From: Phallusia mammillata
Lineage: Eukaryota > Chordata > Ascidiacea > Phlebobranchia > Ascidiidae
NCBI GenBank assembly: GCA_003260075.1
Contig: QLIY01000632.1
Span: forward strand, 33,012-97,011
DNA length: 64,000 nucleotides
Direction of reading: 5' to 3'
The notes beneath the pieces were generated by a model that saw only the letters and a list, made by a program, of their open reading frames with translations, had not been told where the DNA came from and ran no database searches. The position numbers and the translations under genes are program-made. Each line of letters opens with the position of its first letter. Within the stretch, counting starts at the first letter, position 1. This document shows, piece after piece, positions 1 to 11,711 of the stretch.

Positions 1-1082
1 TTTCTTTCAGATTTTTGGGGTTTTATTTGCATACATTTTGCACTTGTATGTGGTGCACAAACATCTATGGAACTGATGAGGTTGGGATTTTAATTGTTTT
101 GAAAAATAGAACCTTGCACAAAACCATTAACTGGTTGTGAGTATCATGGGAACAGCAAAACTTTTATCATTGTGTTTCTAATTAGTTAAATTTAGTTACT
201 ATTGTGTTTGTTATATTGCAGTAATTATTGTTTCACATTGCAATCACATTTAGTACATCCTATTCAGATCATGAGAGCATCTGCTGTTAGTGTCAGTGGC
301 ACATTTTGTTTGAACTATTGTGTAGATTTGTAGAATTTATTCGATTGTTGTCTCTGGTGTTTAATCGCAGTGCCTTGGTGTTGCAGTTTTTTGCATTCTC
401 CTTTTTTACATATTATGCACATAATAAACAAGCCACTGAGATTGTCTTACAGGCGTGGATCAAACCACTGGGGGTAGTAATTTATGCACAGAAAGGTGTT
501 CAAATGTAAAACAAACATCAGGAAGAATGATTGGTTTATTTACATAGTGATGTTGCAAAACATAACTAAAAATTGGTGTTTTTGGAACTGAAATACATAA
601 TAAAACCCATTAAAATTTGATCCTTGAAATCCTACGCACATGAACTAATACAATTGCACATCAAAACAATGTTTGGGACATTTAAAAAAGGGACAGGAAC
701 TATATTAAATGTACCACTTTAATTCAAAGTACAAAAACAGAAATGGCACTGATGGGACAGGATATTGTGGACACACTGCAATAGTTGTTACATAGATTGT
801 GGGAAAACATATACACTAATGAAACTTATTGAAAAATACTTTTTGGATTTCACCTTCAGATGATATGTTACACCAAGGAAATTAAAAAGAAACTTGATTT
901 AAACAACAAACACCGCGTTAATGCTAAATTACTGCTGAAAATTGCAACACATCAATTTGCACCACCACCAAATTTTATCACCAATTTAATGACAACACCT
1001 GAAACTAAAATAGTTGTTTTGAACCACAATAAAACATTGTTTGGCGGTGATGAGTTCCCTCTTGCTTTACGCTTGTGATGGT
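1..1082. other. gene-free stretch left of DAP
   Basis: AT-rich DNA with short open frames only. None has splice sites or a protein pattern I recognise. It lies downstream of the DAP stop codon (minus strand) and may include its 3' UTR. Confidence 0.4.
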
Positions 1083-1711
1083 TTAACGAGGTTGGTGAAT
1101 TACTCTGTTGGTTTGCTTGTTAGACACTGGTTTGGCTACAGTGGGCATGGGCTTATCATGTGACACACGGACCGATTCTGCAGTGAAATCCTTGTCACCA
1201 TGAGTGACAGCACCAGAAACAACTAGATCTTTTTGTGACCTGCAATGCAAAAGCTTTGAATTTTGTTGCAAACAACACAGCCAGGTTTATGAACTTTGAA
1301 GCTTTTAAATAACAACTTCAAAAATTGCAATATAAACAAGATATCACCATGTATTGATTTTGCATTACAGCAAACATTGAAAATGCTTTACCTGTCCTTT
1401 GCTACTTGTGATTCCCATGGCGATTCAGCCTCTTCCTTGGTTATCTTTTCCTCGTGTACTCTTGCTCCCTTGATTCTCATTCCTCCAGCTTTGGCTGCAT
1501 GCAAAAAATTAACCTTAAAGGCCACAGTAAGATAAAATAATTGTGTATACGTTGTTCAAAGGGGAATTCCAGTTTACAGTGTTAGGCTTAGAAACGAGAA
1601 GATGTCTCAAAAATGTAAACATTGTAAAAAATTGGTTCAAAAACACAGGATCATACTTGCTGGTGGATGTCCACCTTTAAGTTCTTCTGGTTCACTTACA
1701 GGCGACGACAT
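1083..1711 (-). CDS. DAP: death-associated protein 1 (DAP), complete, 3 exons
   Basis: Minus-strand gene with coding exons 1711-1657, 1494-1392 and 1239-1083, each bounded by consensus splice sites. They join in frame to 104 residues, against about 102 in vertebrate DAP. The start is the ATG at 1711 (MSSPVSEPEELKGGHPPA). Family hallmarks seen are GHPPA followed by KAGGMRIKGARV (N-terminal third), ESPWESQ in the middle, SGAVTHGDKDF (vertebrate version SGVIARGDKDF) and the C-terminal IHQPR. DAP is a small proline-rich cytoplasmic protein described in vertebrates as an mTOR substrate that restrains autophagy and as a mediator of interferon-gamma-induced death; that role is family knowledge. The window shows no promoter element I can name. 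Confidence 0.9.
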
Positions 1712-4700
1712 TGTTTTTCGTAATCAGGTACCTAAAATAACAAACAGGAATGAAATAACACAAAAAAGAAAACAAATCGAACCACGCTTTGGCAGCGGAC
1801 GTGGCGCAAAACACCAGGCGAGAGCGAGATTTGGTACGTCACAATCCAGGTACGCCACCTAGTAAGCTGGAATAAACATTTGTTTTTTTGAAATGTTAGA
1901 AAATGACAGAACAATATGCAATACAATGTATGTCAGCTGGATCAAGCTTAGAATCAAAGTTTAAATCTTCAAACCCAATTCTTTTGAAATTAAGGCTTTG
2001 ATCATTGTGAACATAATTTATCATTTTTCGCTGTTGGCATCAAAAAGAAAATAATTAATGAAGCGCGTTGTACTTGTTTTTAACCACTGTACCACGGCAA
2101 AGGATGACAATTGTGCAATCTACATAAACGGTTAGGTGAGGTTTAAATTCCCTAAGTTTAAAAATTCCTCCCTTCGGATGAATTCCTCAGTTTCACTAGC
2201 CTTGTTGCATTATCACTGCTATTGTGACGTTACAATCCTTTAGATGAAATTGGATGGCTATCGTCACGTTGATTGCTTTATTCACGGCAAAACGTGACAG
2301 AGTGAGGTGAGGTGTCTGTTTTACTCCTAATTCAAATTTGTCTGTATTGCATGTTTAGAGACAAGTAAAGTAAACCGTGTTTGTTTTGTTCATTGTTTAG
2401 TTTTGAATTTTGGTCTCAATTTATTTTTTTGTTACACATGACGTATAGCATGGTTTATTTTCCAAGAGTGCTTGCATCGTATGTTTGCGTTTGGCAACAC
2501 TCAATGCCCTTTGCTCATAATGAACTACCGCATATGTATTGCCTTCTGTCAGTTTCATGAAGTATTACAAATTCGGCATTCTGCTTCTAGTTGTGGGGAA
2601 GTGTGATTGAAAAAGAGCGGCCATCATCCATGCTGGGTTAGTTTGTCGTTTCGGAAAGCCGTAAATATTTTTTAGCCACAGAACAGTTTGTAGTGAGCCA
2701 AAAAATTCTTTGCCAAAGAATAGTTTCAACACAAAAAGGAAAGAAGTCCTATTCAAAGAAATCATCTGTGTGTTTACAAACTTTTCTGTACTTTCGGACG
2801 CCTAAAAAGTTGATTTTTTAATGCAGCAAAACATGCAACATTTCCAACGAAGTTTGTATCAATTGGTGTAATTTTCTGCGTGAGGTAAGACGTACTTCAT
2901 GTTGTAAAGACGTCTTTATATTAATACCTACACTACACCAAACTGGTTCGTAGATTACCTCAAAACATTACGGTTTTCTTCAATCAGATTAACTTTTTAA
3001 GTTATTTATAAAATCAAAATTTATGACCATATTGATTCAATGACTTTAAAATCATGCTTTTATGTGTTTGTTAAAGTTTTGTTACATTATACACAACAAT
3101 TTCCTACAGTGCAGTCAGTTTTATAGCATGAATATGCGTTCTATGCCTATGCTCTGTCTAAAAATGGTTGGTGCAGGCTAGCGGTAACTTTAACTATATG
3201 TGTTTTATGGAGTGATTTTCAGACTAGTAAAGCAAGATGGTAAAACTAAAATTAATTGTGGCTAGGTCATCTATAAGGTGTTGCATGAATTACCAATATG
3301 TTTTGTGCTACACTACCGGTGAATACCCATACAACACAACTAAAAAGAAAAAAAAAGATCTGTATCAAATGTGCATATCTTGCACACTTCGATGTGGCTT
3401 TAGGGGTTTAGGACAAGCAATGAGCGCCACTTACCTAATGTTGACTGGAATATTGCAGTAATGGATAAAAACAGTAGAAAGGGACTGAAATTATTAGAAA
3501 GAGCACATAACTAAGTTATTAAGCTTTCTGAAAAATTCGGTACGAAAATGAGTATAAACCTACACTTCCCTTAAAACTTAGGGGATATAAATAATGAGAA
3601 TTAAGCTGAAAGGTTCCAACAGGATATCAGTAAAACGAAACGTGTCAGGGAAGAGGGAATAATGTGGTCCTGGCTAACTGCTGTTGGTCAATTAAACGGG
3701 ACGATATTGCTGCCACTCAATTCCGAAAGTTACCAAAGTACATGTGTAGGCCTATACCTGATAACTTACAAATTTCAAACATTTTTTGTTTTTTTGTGTT
3801 GAATTTTGTTTGTTAGGAGTGTCCATCTGTTACATTTAAAATTAAATTCGAAATTTTGTTCTTGCAATAACGTTAATTCCAAATAAAATACTCAAAACCA
3901 GTTTCACTATAGTGTATACATATNTACATATAGATTGTTTTTCAAACGTGGATGTACCATAACAGGAAAACTAGACGTGATACAGATAAACCGATTGCAT
4001 TTTTGAAATCAGGGCACTAAAGTCAAAATCAGTTAAAACATTACAGACACCAGTAAAAAAATATTTTTTTGTTGCCCAGTAACCGGTCTCACATAGCTGG
4101 TGCTGCAGGTCACATTATAACAACCGACGAAACACCAGTCATGGTATCAAGAAGAACCAGATCTAACTTTCAGGCCAGGCATTTCAACAAGGTAGTAAAT
4201 TTGTATGTTATATTTTTTTGTCATGATTTTTGTCTCTCTGGGACAGAGCGACTCCCGAAGGTATTATTGCTCGGAGAATTGCTGCCCAAAGGGAGATCGG
4301 TCTGATAATAATAGGCCACCAATGATGACTTGGCTTGTAAGGTCTCTGCCATATTCCTGACATAGTCTACATGTGATAATAATGGATTCATACAACTGTT
4401 TGCAGGCATGCTGCGACAATACACATCGCATTGTCACCCATTCAAATGGAATACTGAGAGCCCGCGATTGAAAAAAAAAATTTTGAAAGAACGAACGGGA
4501 CATATTATTAAGTTTATTCTTTCCTACAGTGATTATGTCTTTGGCGGCGAAAACGAGAGAAATCCCAATATTTCGCGCCATTGCCGCCAATCCCATACCA
4601 GGTGTAGTTTGCACTTCGCCTGTGAAGGCACTGACAAAAAAAATCGCCCTTTAATAGGGCACACCATGCAAATTTCTAATCTTGCATCTGTTTAGTGTTG

Positions 4701-5505
4701 CGTGGAACTGAATTTTGTATAGTATAATGTTTGTAGCGCAAACATTATATAGTGCTGTGTTGTAAGCGAGCAAGAAAATAATAACAATTTATTCAACTCG
4801 AACCGGTCCGGAAAGCACCGCCCAGGTATCGATGATAGGCCATAGGGGTACACTTGGATTACAGGAAATTACAGCAAACTGTTGGTAAAAATATAACTAA
4901 TAACTGCGTTTGGTTTTCCGTTGTCAGGATTTAGAAGCTGGCTTGTACTGTGAGTTTTTCAAACTTTTTCCAGCCAGTCTCAAAAAGCAATCGTTTCTAG
5001 TCGCAAATTCGTGTGTGGACATATTTTGCCACTGGAATATATGAAGCCAGAGACTTGCAAAAGTAGGCTGCAACGCAATTAAAACCGAACTGTAATGAAA
5101 TCAACTATCTGCAACTTTTCAGCCTGGTGATGGTTTTTAGTTCAATTTGGTTGCTATACCTTTCTTCACCAATGCGACCTATACCCATGCTTAACCATTA
5201 CGAAAGTAAATATTTAGACCTTTAAATCTGAGATGAGCAAACCCCGTGCGACTCGCTGATTAAAGGTAGTGCGACACGCAGAGACGCTTGGATTTCGAAT
5301 ATACTCGCAAACGAGTCAATTATTACATATTTTTGAGCAGACCAAGGCGTTGTAACTGAATATAGGCATATTTCGTTTGTAACAATGTAGAATCACCTTA
5401 TGTTTTGTATAGGTTCGGGTCTGTAGTAAAAATACTGCTATAAATCATCCTTTCTTGACGAAAACGTTCAAAAAACGTTTGTGACATCGTAACATACATG
5501 GCCCC
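1712..5505. other. mostly gene-free; one possible short spliced ORF set near 4.1-4.5 kb
   Basis: No recognisable protein in this stretch. On the plus strand, 4078-4191 and 4246-4313 are open and flanked by plausible acceptor/donor sites. In one frame they read NRSHIAGAAGHI... then SDSRRYYCSENCCPKGD..., a cysteine-rich run, and could continue into a third exon from about 4407 that stops at 4469. Other frames and the minus strand at 4538-4614 are equally open, so I cannot tell which, if any, is translated. A single unknown base lies at about 3924. Confidence 0.2.
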
Positions 5506-5594
5506 ATAGGCGCCGAGTTTTACAAAAATGCAAGGTGGCGGACGTAAAATATGACGTCACTTTGTGTGACGTCACTAATGCGTACAATTGCAAG

Positions 5595-7386
5595 CAGACA
5601 TGGGGTCGAATACACGCTTCCTGTATTCGAATACTTTACGAATACCTCGATGATTGTATACCGAATTCATGAATACTTAATATTTGAGTGACAGCAATTC
5701 GAATAGTATTCGAAAAATGCGACTCAAGTAATTTTATTCACGAATTGTTTCATAATGTTTTTGTGACATAATTGTATTCGAATAAAACGTGTCAAGTATT
5801 TGTATTCATGAATAGTTGACCAAAAAACAACAACATGTAATTCGAATACTATTCGAATAAACCTATAAGCATGTATTCGTATTCATGAATACTTACGTCA
5901 TATTTGAGATGTAGCTATTCGAATTATTGGTTTCAGTTATTTGTATTCACGAATTGTTCAATTGTTGTAAGAAGCAAACGATTTGAATGCACCGATTTGG
6001 GTATTTGTCAGGGTTGCCAGGTGGCCTAAAAATCGGACAAAAAACGATATATAGGCCTAATTTCACATGCCGTGTCCGACGCCTAAAAATCATTATAGGG
6101 CATTTAGTTTTTTGTCCTAATATGTCCGAATTTTGCTGATTGAATAACTTTTTGTCTTCTTCCTATTTTTTGAAGGTTGCAAACCTTTTTTACGACAAAA
6201 CGTGGTTTAAAAGTGCAACTTGTTTTGGTTAGTACCTTGTTTATGACAATAACACACAATTGTCAGCCAGTGAATGTTTAGCCATTGTTGTGTACAATGC
6301 AATTGTATTGTAATAAATGGTTATCTAAGGTGATATGAAGCAACAAGTTGACGAAACATTTTTTAAACGTTGCGAAACCAATGATGAACGCTACAGCAAC
6401 GTGTTGAAATTACCAACTAAATACTATTTCAAACATATCGTTTTTTTCGAACATGGGAAGTTCGTTGGGCTTTAAGTTTGGATTTCAGTTCTTGTGGTTG
6501 CACGCATAAGTGACGTCATATTTTACGTCCACCACTTTGCATTTGTGTAAAACTCGGCGCTTATGAGTTTAGGGAACGTAAACGCACAAAAAATGGCAGT
6601 TGGCACCTCGATATTGATACCTTGGAATTATACGCTCTCGTTTTTTTTGTCCTAAAATGTCCGATTTTCAGACAAATACTGTCCGAATCCAGCTGACAGT
6701 ACCTGGCAACCCTGGCCTTGACTGCTACAGTACAGAACTTTATTGAGATTAACGGACTGTGAAGGTTGATTAAAATTCTGCACCCAAAAACGAAAGTATA
6801 ATAACGTATAATGCAAGAAACGAAAAAAGATTAAATTACGNTGTTTCGTAACATAAACAAAAACTTGTCAAATCAGGTCACATTCACTGCCAAATCGAAT
6901 TGTATTCGAATCTATTTGGCAAAAATATGTGGCAACATATTCTCGACTCCTAGTGTGGAGGTAATCGACAATTCGAATTGTATTCGTAAAATTCCAGTTA
7001 TGTATTTGATTTTACTAATCTTACGTTGCCAAAGGCTAACAACAATTCGAATTGTATTCGTGAAAATGTAGTAATGTATTCGATTTCATGAATTGTTACG
7101 TTGCCAAAGGCCGACAACAATTCGAATTGTATTCGTAAAAAATTATCGTGTATTCGAATTTGCAAATTCTTAGGTTGGCAAGGACCTACAAAAATTCGAA
7201 TTGTATTCGAATGAATTTACTCAAGCTTTTGTATTCGTGAATTGTTAGTTCAAAAGTTAACATAAACTATTTGAATTGTATTCATGAACTCTCGAACGAA
7301 AGCCAAAATCTTTCGAATTTAGCACGAAGGTAACAAAACCTGTATTCGAATGCATTCGAATGACGAATACGAATGGCCCATGTCTG
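5595..7386. mobile_element. hAT-like non-autonomous element C with perfect 8-bp TSD
   Basis: The ends are CAGACATGG (5595) and CCATGTCTG (7386), inverted to each other. They are flanked by the identical 8-mer ATTGCAAG at 5587-5594 and 7387-7394. An 8-bp duplication is the hAT-superfamily signature. The interior at 5610-6000 and 6890-7370 is a minisatellite built from variants of ATTCGAATTGTATTCG separated by about 50-60 bp. Element B is inserted in the middle. No transposase frame is present. Confidence 0.8.
6009..6714. mobile_element. element B with TIR CAGGGTTGCCAGGT, nested in element C
   Basis: CAGGGTTGCCAGGTGGCC at 6009 is inverted at the other end as ACCTGGCAACCCTG ending at 6714. Just inside each end are inverted runs containing TGTCCGA. 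The central part (about 6170-6570) is the right half of an element A copy, ending in the ACTCGGCGC-type TIR near 6568. So B carries or was invaded by an A fragment. No clear target duplication was found. Confidence 0.65.
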
Positions 7387-7705
7387 ATTGCAAGTACTCA
7401 AACCCCAACAAACTTTCCATAGAATGCAACGTTCGTCAAAATTAGAAGAAAACGATATGTCTGAAATAATATTTAGTTTATTACAACACATTTGCATTGT
7501 ACACAACAATGGTCAAACGTTCACTGGCAGACAACTATGTGTTTGACGTCATAAGCCCAAAGAGAAGAGAGAGAAAATTGTTTCAAATCTTAATTTTTTT
7601 TCAGATTTGACAATATTTCTCACGATGCCGCTATAAACTAACCAAAATATCCACGGTGGCCGCCACCGTGTTTTACAAACCCAAGGTGGCCCTTTCAGGA
7701 TAGGC

Positions 7706-8170
7706 GCAAAAATAACAAGTGTGTGTCGTTTGTGTTGTCAGTCCCGGGGGAAACCCCTAATGGTAGTGTTTGTATCTTTGTATACGTCAGACAGACTGGT
7801 TGCCATGTTGTTATTTTTTTCAAAAAGAGGAACTCAAGTTTTACTGATTTTTTTGCCTTTTAGTTTTAAGAACAAATTTACTTGGCACTGAAAATAGAGT
7901 AGTTTTTTGATGTCATAAAGACTGATGCATGCACCTTGGAAGAAACCTGGTGCAATTAATGTTTTTTTTATTTTCTTGTTTAAAAATTTGTTGGTTTTAT
8001 TTTTCTGTGGTAACATTTATGTATTATTTAAGATCAATTTGCATGACATCAGTTACTTTAAATGTCTTTTGTAGTACTTATGCCCAGATTGAAACTTCTG
8101 TTTGTTTTTTACATGAAAACTTTTTTTCTATTTTCAGTTTCACTTTTTGTTAGTTTAGTGTAACAGAAGG
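7706..8170. other. upstream region of the TNF receptor gene
   Basis: AT-rich, 465 bp, with no recognisable ORF. It presumably contains the 5' UTR or promoter of the receptor gene starting at 8171, but no TATA or other element can be supported. Confidence 0.3.
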
Positions 8171-11100
8171 ATGTATGAAACTTCCATTGTGTTAACCGTT
8201 GTTTTTACTTCATTACACCATTTCTGTGAATCTACTGAAATTCCTACTTACAAGCACCCTACTATTTCCACACAACTATGTTTTCAATGCCCACCTGGCT
8301 ACCGACTTGAAAGTGTGGGGATTGAAGCAAAAAAGTGTCCAACTACTCCCATGGGTGAACCCTCTTTTCCCAACTGTATACAATGTCCAGAAGGCTACTA
8401 TTCGGAACAGTAAGTAATTCTAAACTAATACATTTAGCTTCTTTTTAGGTAATTTCAGCATGAAAACCACTAAATCAGTCGCTGTATTTTATTTGTTTTA
8501 CAAAAGCAACTGAATTTCGCTTTTATAAAGCATCATTAATGTCTGAAAATAAAGATATTTAAGAAAAGAATAAAACCAATAAATCATTTAATGAACCTGG
8601 ACCGTCACAGTCTTTTGCTTTATGAGATAGGAGATTTCATTAATAAGAAAAGATTTACTAGCTTCTTTTTAAACTAAAATTTGAATAATTTCTAATAACT
8701 CTGACGAGCCAGGAACTAAACTTTAACTTTTTTTGGCACTGTTCTTTATTAAATATTTCCTTTTTGTATACTGCCTGCTTGTTAAGCAAATTATGTATTT
8801 AATAGTGTTAGACCTATGCAAACATTAAATTAATGTGCTGTTTGTAGTGATAAAAGAAATAAATGCACACATATAAATGTTAGTTCATTGTTGAAATATT
8901 GCAGAGATAGAAAGAGAGGAAGCATTAATTTTACTTATGTGTTATCTGATTTTACAAACATATGATTCCTAATGAATAAAATATGCCCATGAAGGGAAGG
9001 ACTTACATTGAGCACAAATACAATCATTCGCCACTTTCTGGGCATATTATTGAACTTAAACTGTTTGTTAATAATAAAAGTTTACTCACAAAAACTATGC
9101 CTTTTTTGCTGAGGACGTTTTGTGTTGAATGAGAGTGGCAAGAATAATAAACCTCTGTTCTAAAAACATTGAGTCAAACTTGTACATCACTGCTGTTTCT
9201 GGCCAGTTTCCTTTGCAAAAGTTCGCAAACTTTCAAAGCCTGACAAGGACAAACATATTTGTTTTAAAAACAGTACAACAAAACATTGCTTTTCTTTTTG
9301 TAAATAGGTGGAACACATTGCACTACTGCAGGGAACAAGACCCATGTACAAAACCATATCAGTTTGTTCTTTACCATGGTAGACAGACACAGCCTAACAT
9401 AGTAAGATTTATGATTGATTGCCATGTTCTGGTCAAATAAAAGTGTAATCAAAATTTTTGCATTTGAAATTTGACAAGGTAAAACATAGGGTAGTTGCAC
9501 AATTATACCAATGATAATATGCTGTTTTAATCACTAAATAGCTATATTGCACATAGGATTATCATTTTAATTTGAAGTATTTCGTCTATTTTGATCTAGT
9601 GTGGATGCATACATGGATTTGTTGACAAACACAACTGTAGGCCACCAAACACAAAACAATGTCAACAAAACACTCAAATGAGCAAACAACCTGATTTACC
9701 CACTGCACTCACTACTCAAAGTTTATCTGAAAGTATGTTTTATTTATATAGGCTCCTTTTCATGAAGGGAATACATGTTTTTTCTCTTGTTTTTTTTGTA
9801 TCTCCAACATGATTTTGTGGTACCCTACTTACATGGCAAATAGGCACCACAAGTTTTAATATCTTAAACTTTAGTCAACCTATTTGTTTAGGCCTGCTTT
9901 TCTAAGTGTATAACTTTGTCATTTGTTGGTTGCACAATAGCATTGTGTTCTCAAGTTTGTGGGTTCTATTCCTATCTTGATCATTTCTGTTATCTTAAGC
10001 AACAAAGGTTTAGTGACATTACTTGGACTCAGTGGTTTCTGATGGGTTTAACAAAGTTGTAGTCCCAACTGCCAATAAAAAATAAATAAATAATGGAATT
10101 GCAATAAAACAGGCAGCTCAACAGCAGACTCACTGTGAGCACAACACATTTAAGAGTTGCCTACCCACTGAGGATAAAAATGTGAAACAAACAAACAAAT
10201 ATACTATTTTCAGGATCTTTAAATGAAAGTGTTCTTTATTTGTTTTCCTTGAAGTAAAGTGTCTGCTTGTGTTTAGAAAAATATTGCAATGTTTTACAAC
10301 CATAAATTGGGAAATAACTAAAAAAGTTTTCTGACTAAACCTGTTTTAATATCGTTTTATTTTTCAATAGGGGATAATGTTAATGAACCTGAAGTTAACT
10401 TGCTCATCTCGATAGGAGTTTGTGTTGCTTTTGTGATGATATGTCTTATCTTGGCTATACGGTTGTATATTGTGTCACATCAGAACGGTATGTGGAAAAA
10501 TTTATGGTGCATATAAGTCCTGTCTTAAGTTTAGTGCTCTATCTTACCTAAATATGTGCTTTTTGTTTCATGTATTTATAAATGCGTACTAAACTATGTA
10601 ACATAGGCACTTGTCTAAATACATGTTGAATATTTACAATAAAAATGACCAATACCAGTGGATCCTAACATATATTTTACTTAAAGTACTGTACGTATTA
10701 CCACAGGTTTTGTGATGTTTGCTGTAATACTAATGTTTTTGTATTATCAGAAGCCAAAAGAGAGCATTGTAAAGCTAATGGAAAATTTAGAAAAGATGTA
10801 TTCAAAGAAGGTGAATGATTTTATCATAAAGTGTTTGACAAACTCAAATTAAATTTGCTGGTAGAAATAGTTATGGTGGAATGTTCTGTGTTTTCATTTT
10901 ATCTTGAAGATGTAGTTGCAAATATATTTAGAACAATTTATTGTACCTATGTGCTGTACCTGCAATGGTCAAAATTTGTAGTAATATGTTGGTTTTCTGA
11001 AAGTAGTGTTAACTGTTTAAAGCGGCTATTTTGAGGTAAGTAACATCCAAACATGTTGAATGTATTTTTAACATTAATTGTGATATTTTTTATAGTATAT

Positions 11101-11711
11101 CTGGAATCTATTTAATTTCATGTAGCGTTAAAAAAGCAATGTTTAGCATGCAATATAATTTTCAGATTAAATTCACCCGTTGGCCCAAAGTATTTTTAAC
11201 TTAATGTATTTTTATTTTTCATTATTGGGCAGCTGCAAAACATGTGGAACAGAATTTATCACCAGTATACATTCAAGACTTTTTGAGAAATGGACTAGAT
11301 TTTGACCAAAATGTAATTCAGCGCATTACACAAGCCCCCCCCCCCGGCAGCTGCAAAACATGTGGAACAGAATTTATCACCAGTATACATTCATAAGTTT
11401 ATGAGAAATGGACTGGATTTTGACCAAAATGTAATTGAGCGCATTACACAAGGAGGTTTGACTTGTTTGCAACTGTACTGACTAGACTGGGACATATTTA
11501 AAAAAATATTTTTGTCACAGCTAATGGACAGCCTGCAAAAATAATAATGAATGCCATAGAACATTGGAAAGGACAGAAACCTGGTACGAATGTTGATGAT
11601 CTAATTTCAGCATTAGAGAATAGCGGTCTGCAGACAATTGCAAACGAAGTCAAAGAATTGGTAAAAAGACCACATGATGCTGATAATTGTGATCTAGAAT
11701 CATTGGTGTAA
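8171..11711 (+). CDS. TNF receptor superfamily member with death domain, complete, 7 exons
   Basis: Exons 8171-8409, 9308-9401, 9600-9732, 10371-10487, 10751-10810, 11351-11455 and 11521-11711 join in frame to 312 residues with consensus splice sites throughout. Residues 1-20 form a signal peptide (MYETSIVLTVVFTSLHH...). Exons 1-3 encode the cysteine-rich ectodomain (CFQCPPGYRLES, CIQCPEGYYSEQ, CGCIHGFVDKHNC). Exon 4 holds a single membrane helix (LLISIGVCVAFVMICLILAI). Exons 6-7 encode a death-domain-like fold with the characteristic AIEHWKG, LISALENSGL and IANEVKELV helices. By family knowledge it should bind a TNF-type ligand and recruit death-domain adaptors. Exon 6 occurs twice: a diverged copy at 11233-11334 runs into a C11 run and has no donor, so the second copy was used here. 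The exact subfamily (p75NTR/EDAR/TNFR1-like) cannot be told by eye. Confidence 0.85.
11233..11455 (+). repeat. tandem copy of receptor exon 6 across a C11 run
   Basis: About 105 bp (11230-11334) is repeated at 11347-11452 with C11 (11335-11345) between. The copies differ at several positions, some amino-acid changing (IQDFLRNG versus IHKFMRNG; IQRIT versus IERIT). Only the second copy is followed by a usable donor (GGAG/gtttga). Confidence 0.8.

Larger units (their letters stand above)
5506..7705. mobile_element. MITE-like element A with TIR ATAGGCGCCGAGT, interrupted by element C
   Basis: The left end at 5506 carries ATAGGCGCCGAGTTTTAC followed by a TGACGTCA-rich segment. The right part near 7655-7705 carries the GGTGGCCGCCACCGTG palindrome and an ATAGGCGC end. 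These match, inverted, the complete copy at 27004-27540. The copy is split at 5595 by a younger insertion (element C) whose target-site duplication is intact. No coding capacity. The right boundary is approximate. Confidence 0.6.

Noticed and set aside
4264-4695. Overlapping ORFs on both strands near 4.3-4.7 kb
   Set aside because: Both strands are open and neither gives a recognisable family; kept only as a low-confidence note.
5600-7370. CRISPR-like array from the ATTCGAAT repeats
   Set aside because: Units are imperfect, spacers are related to each other, the array lies inside a DNA transposon, and the genome is eukaryotic.
10831-11034. 67-codon ORF between receptor exons 5 and 6
   Set aside because: It is intronic, and the receptor exons on both sides splice in frame without it.
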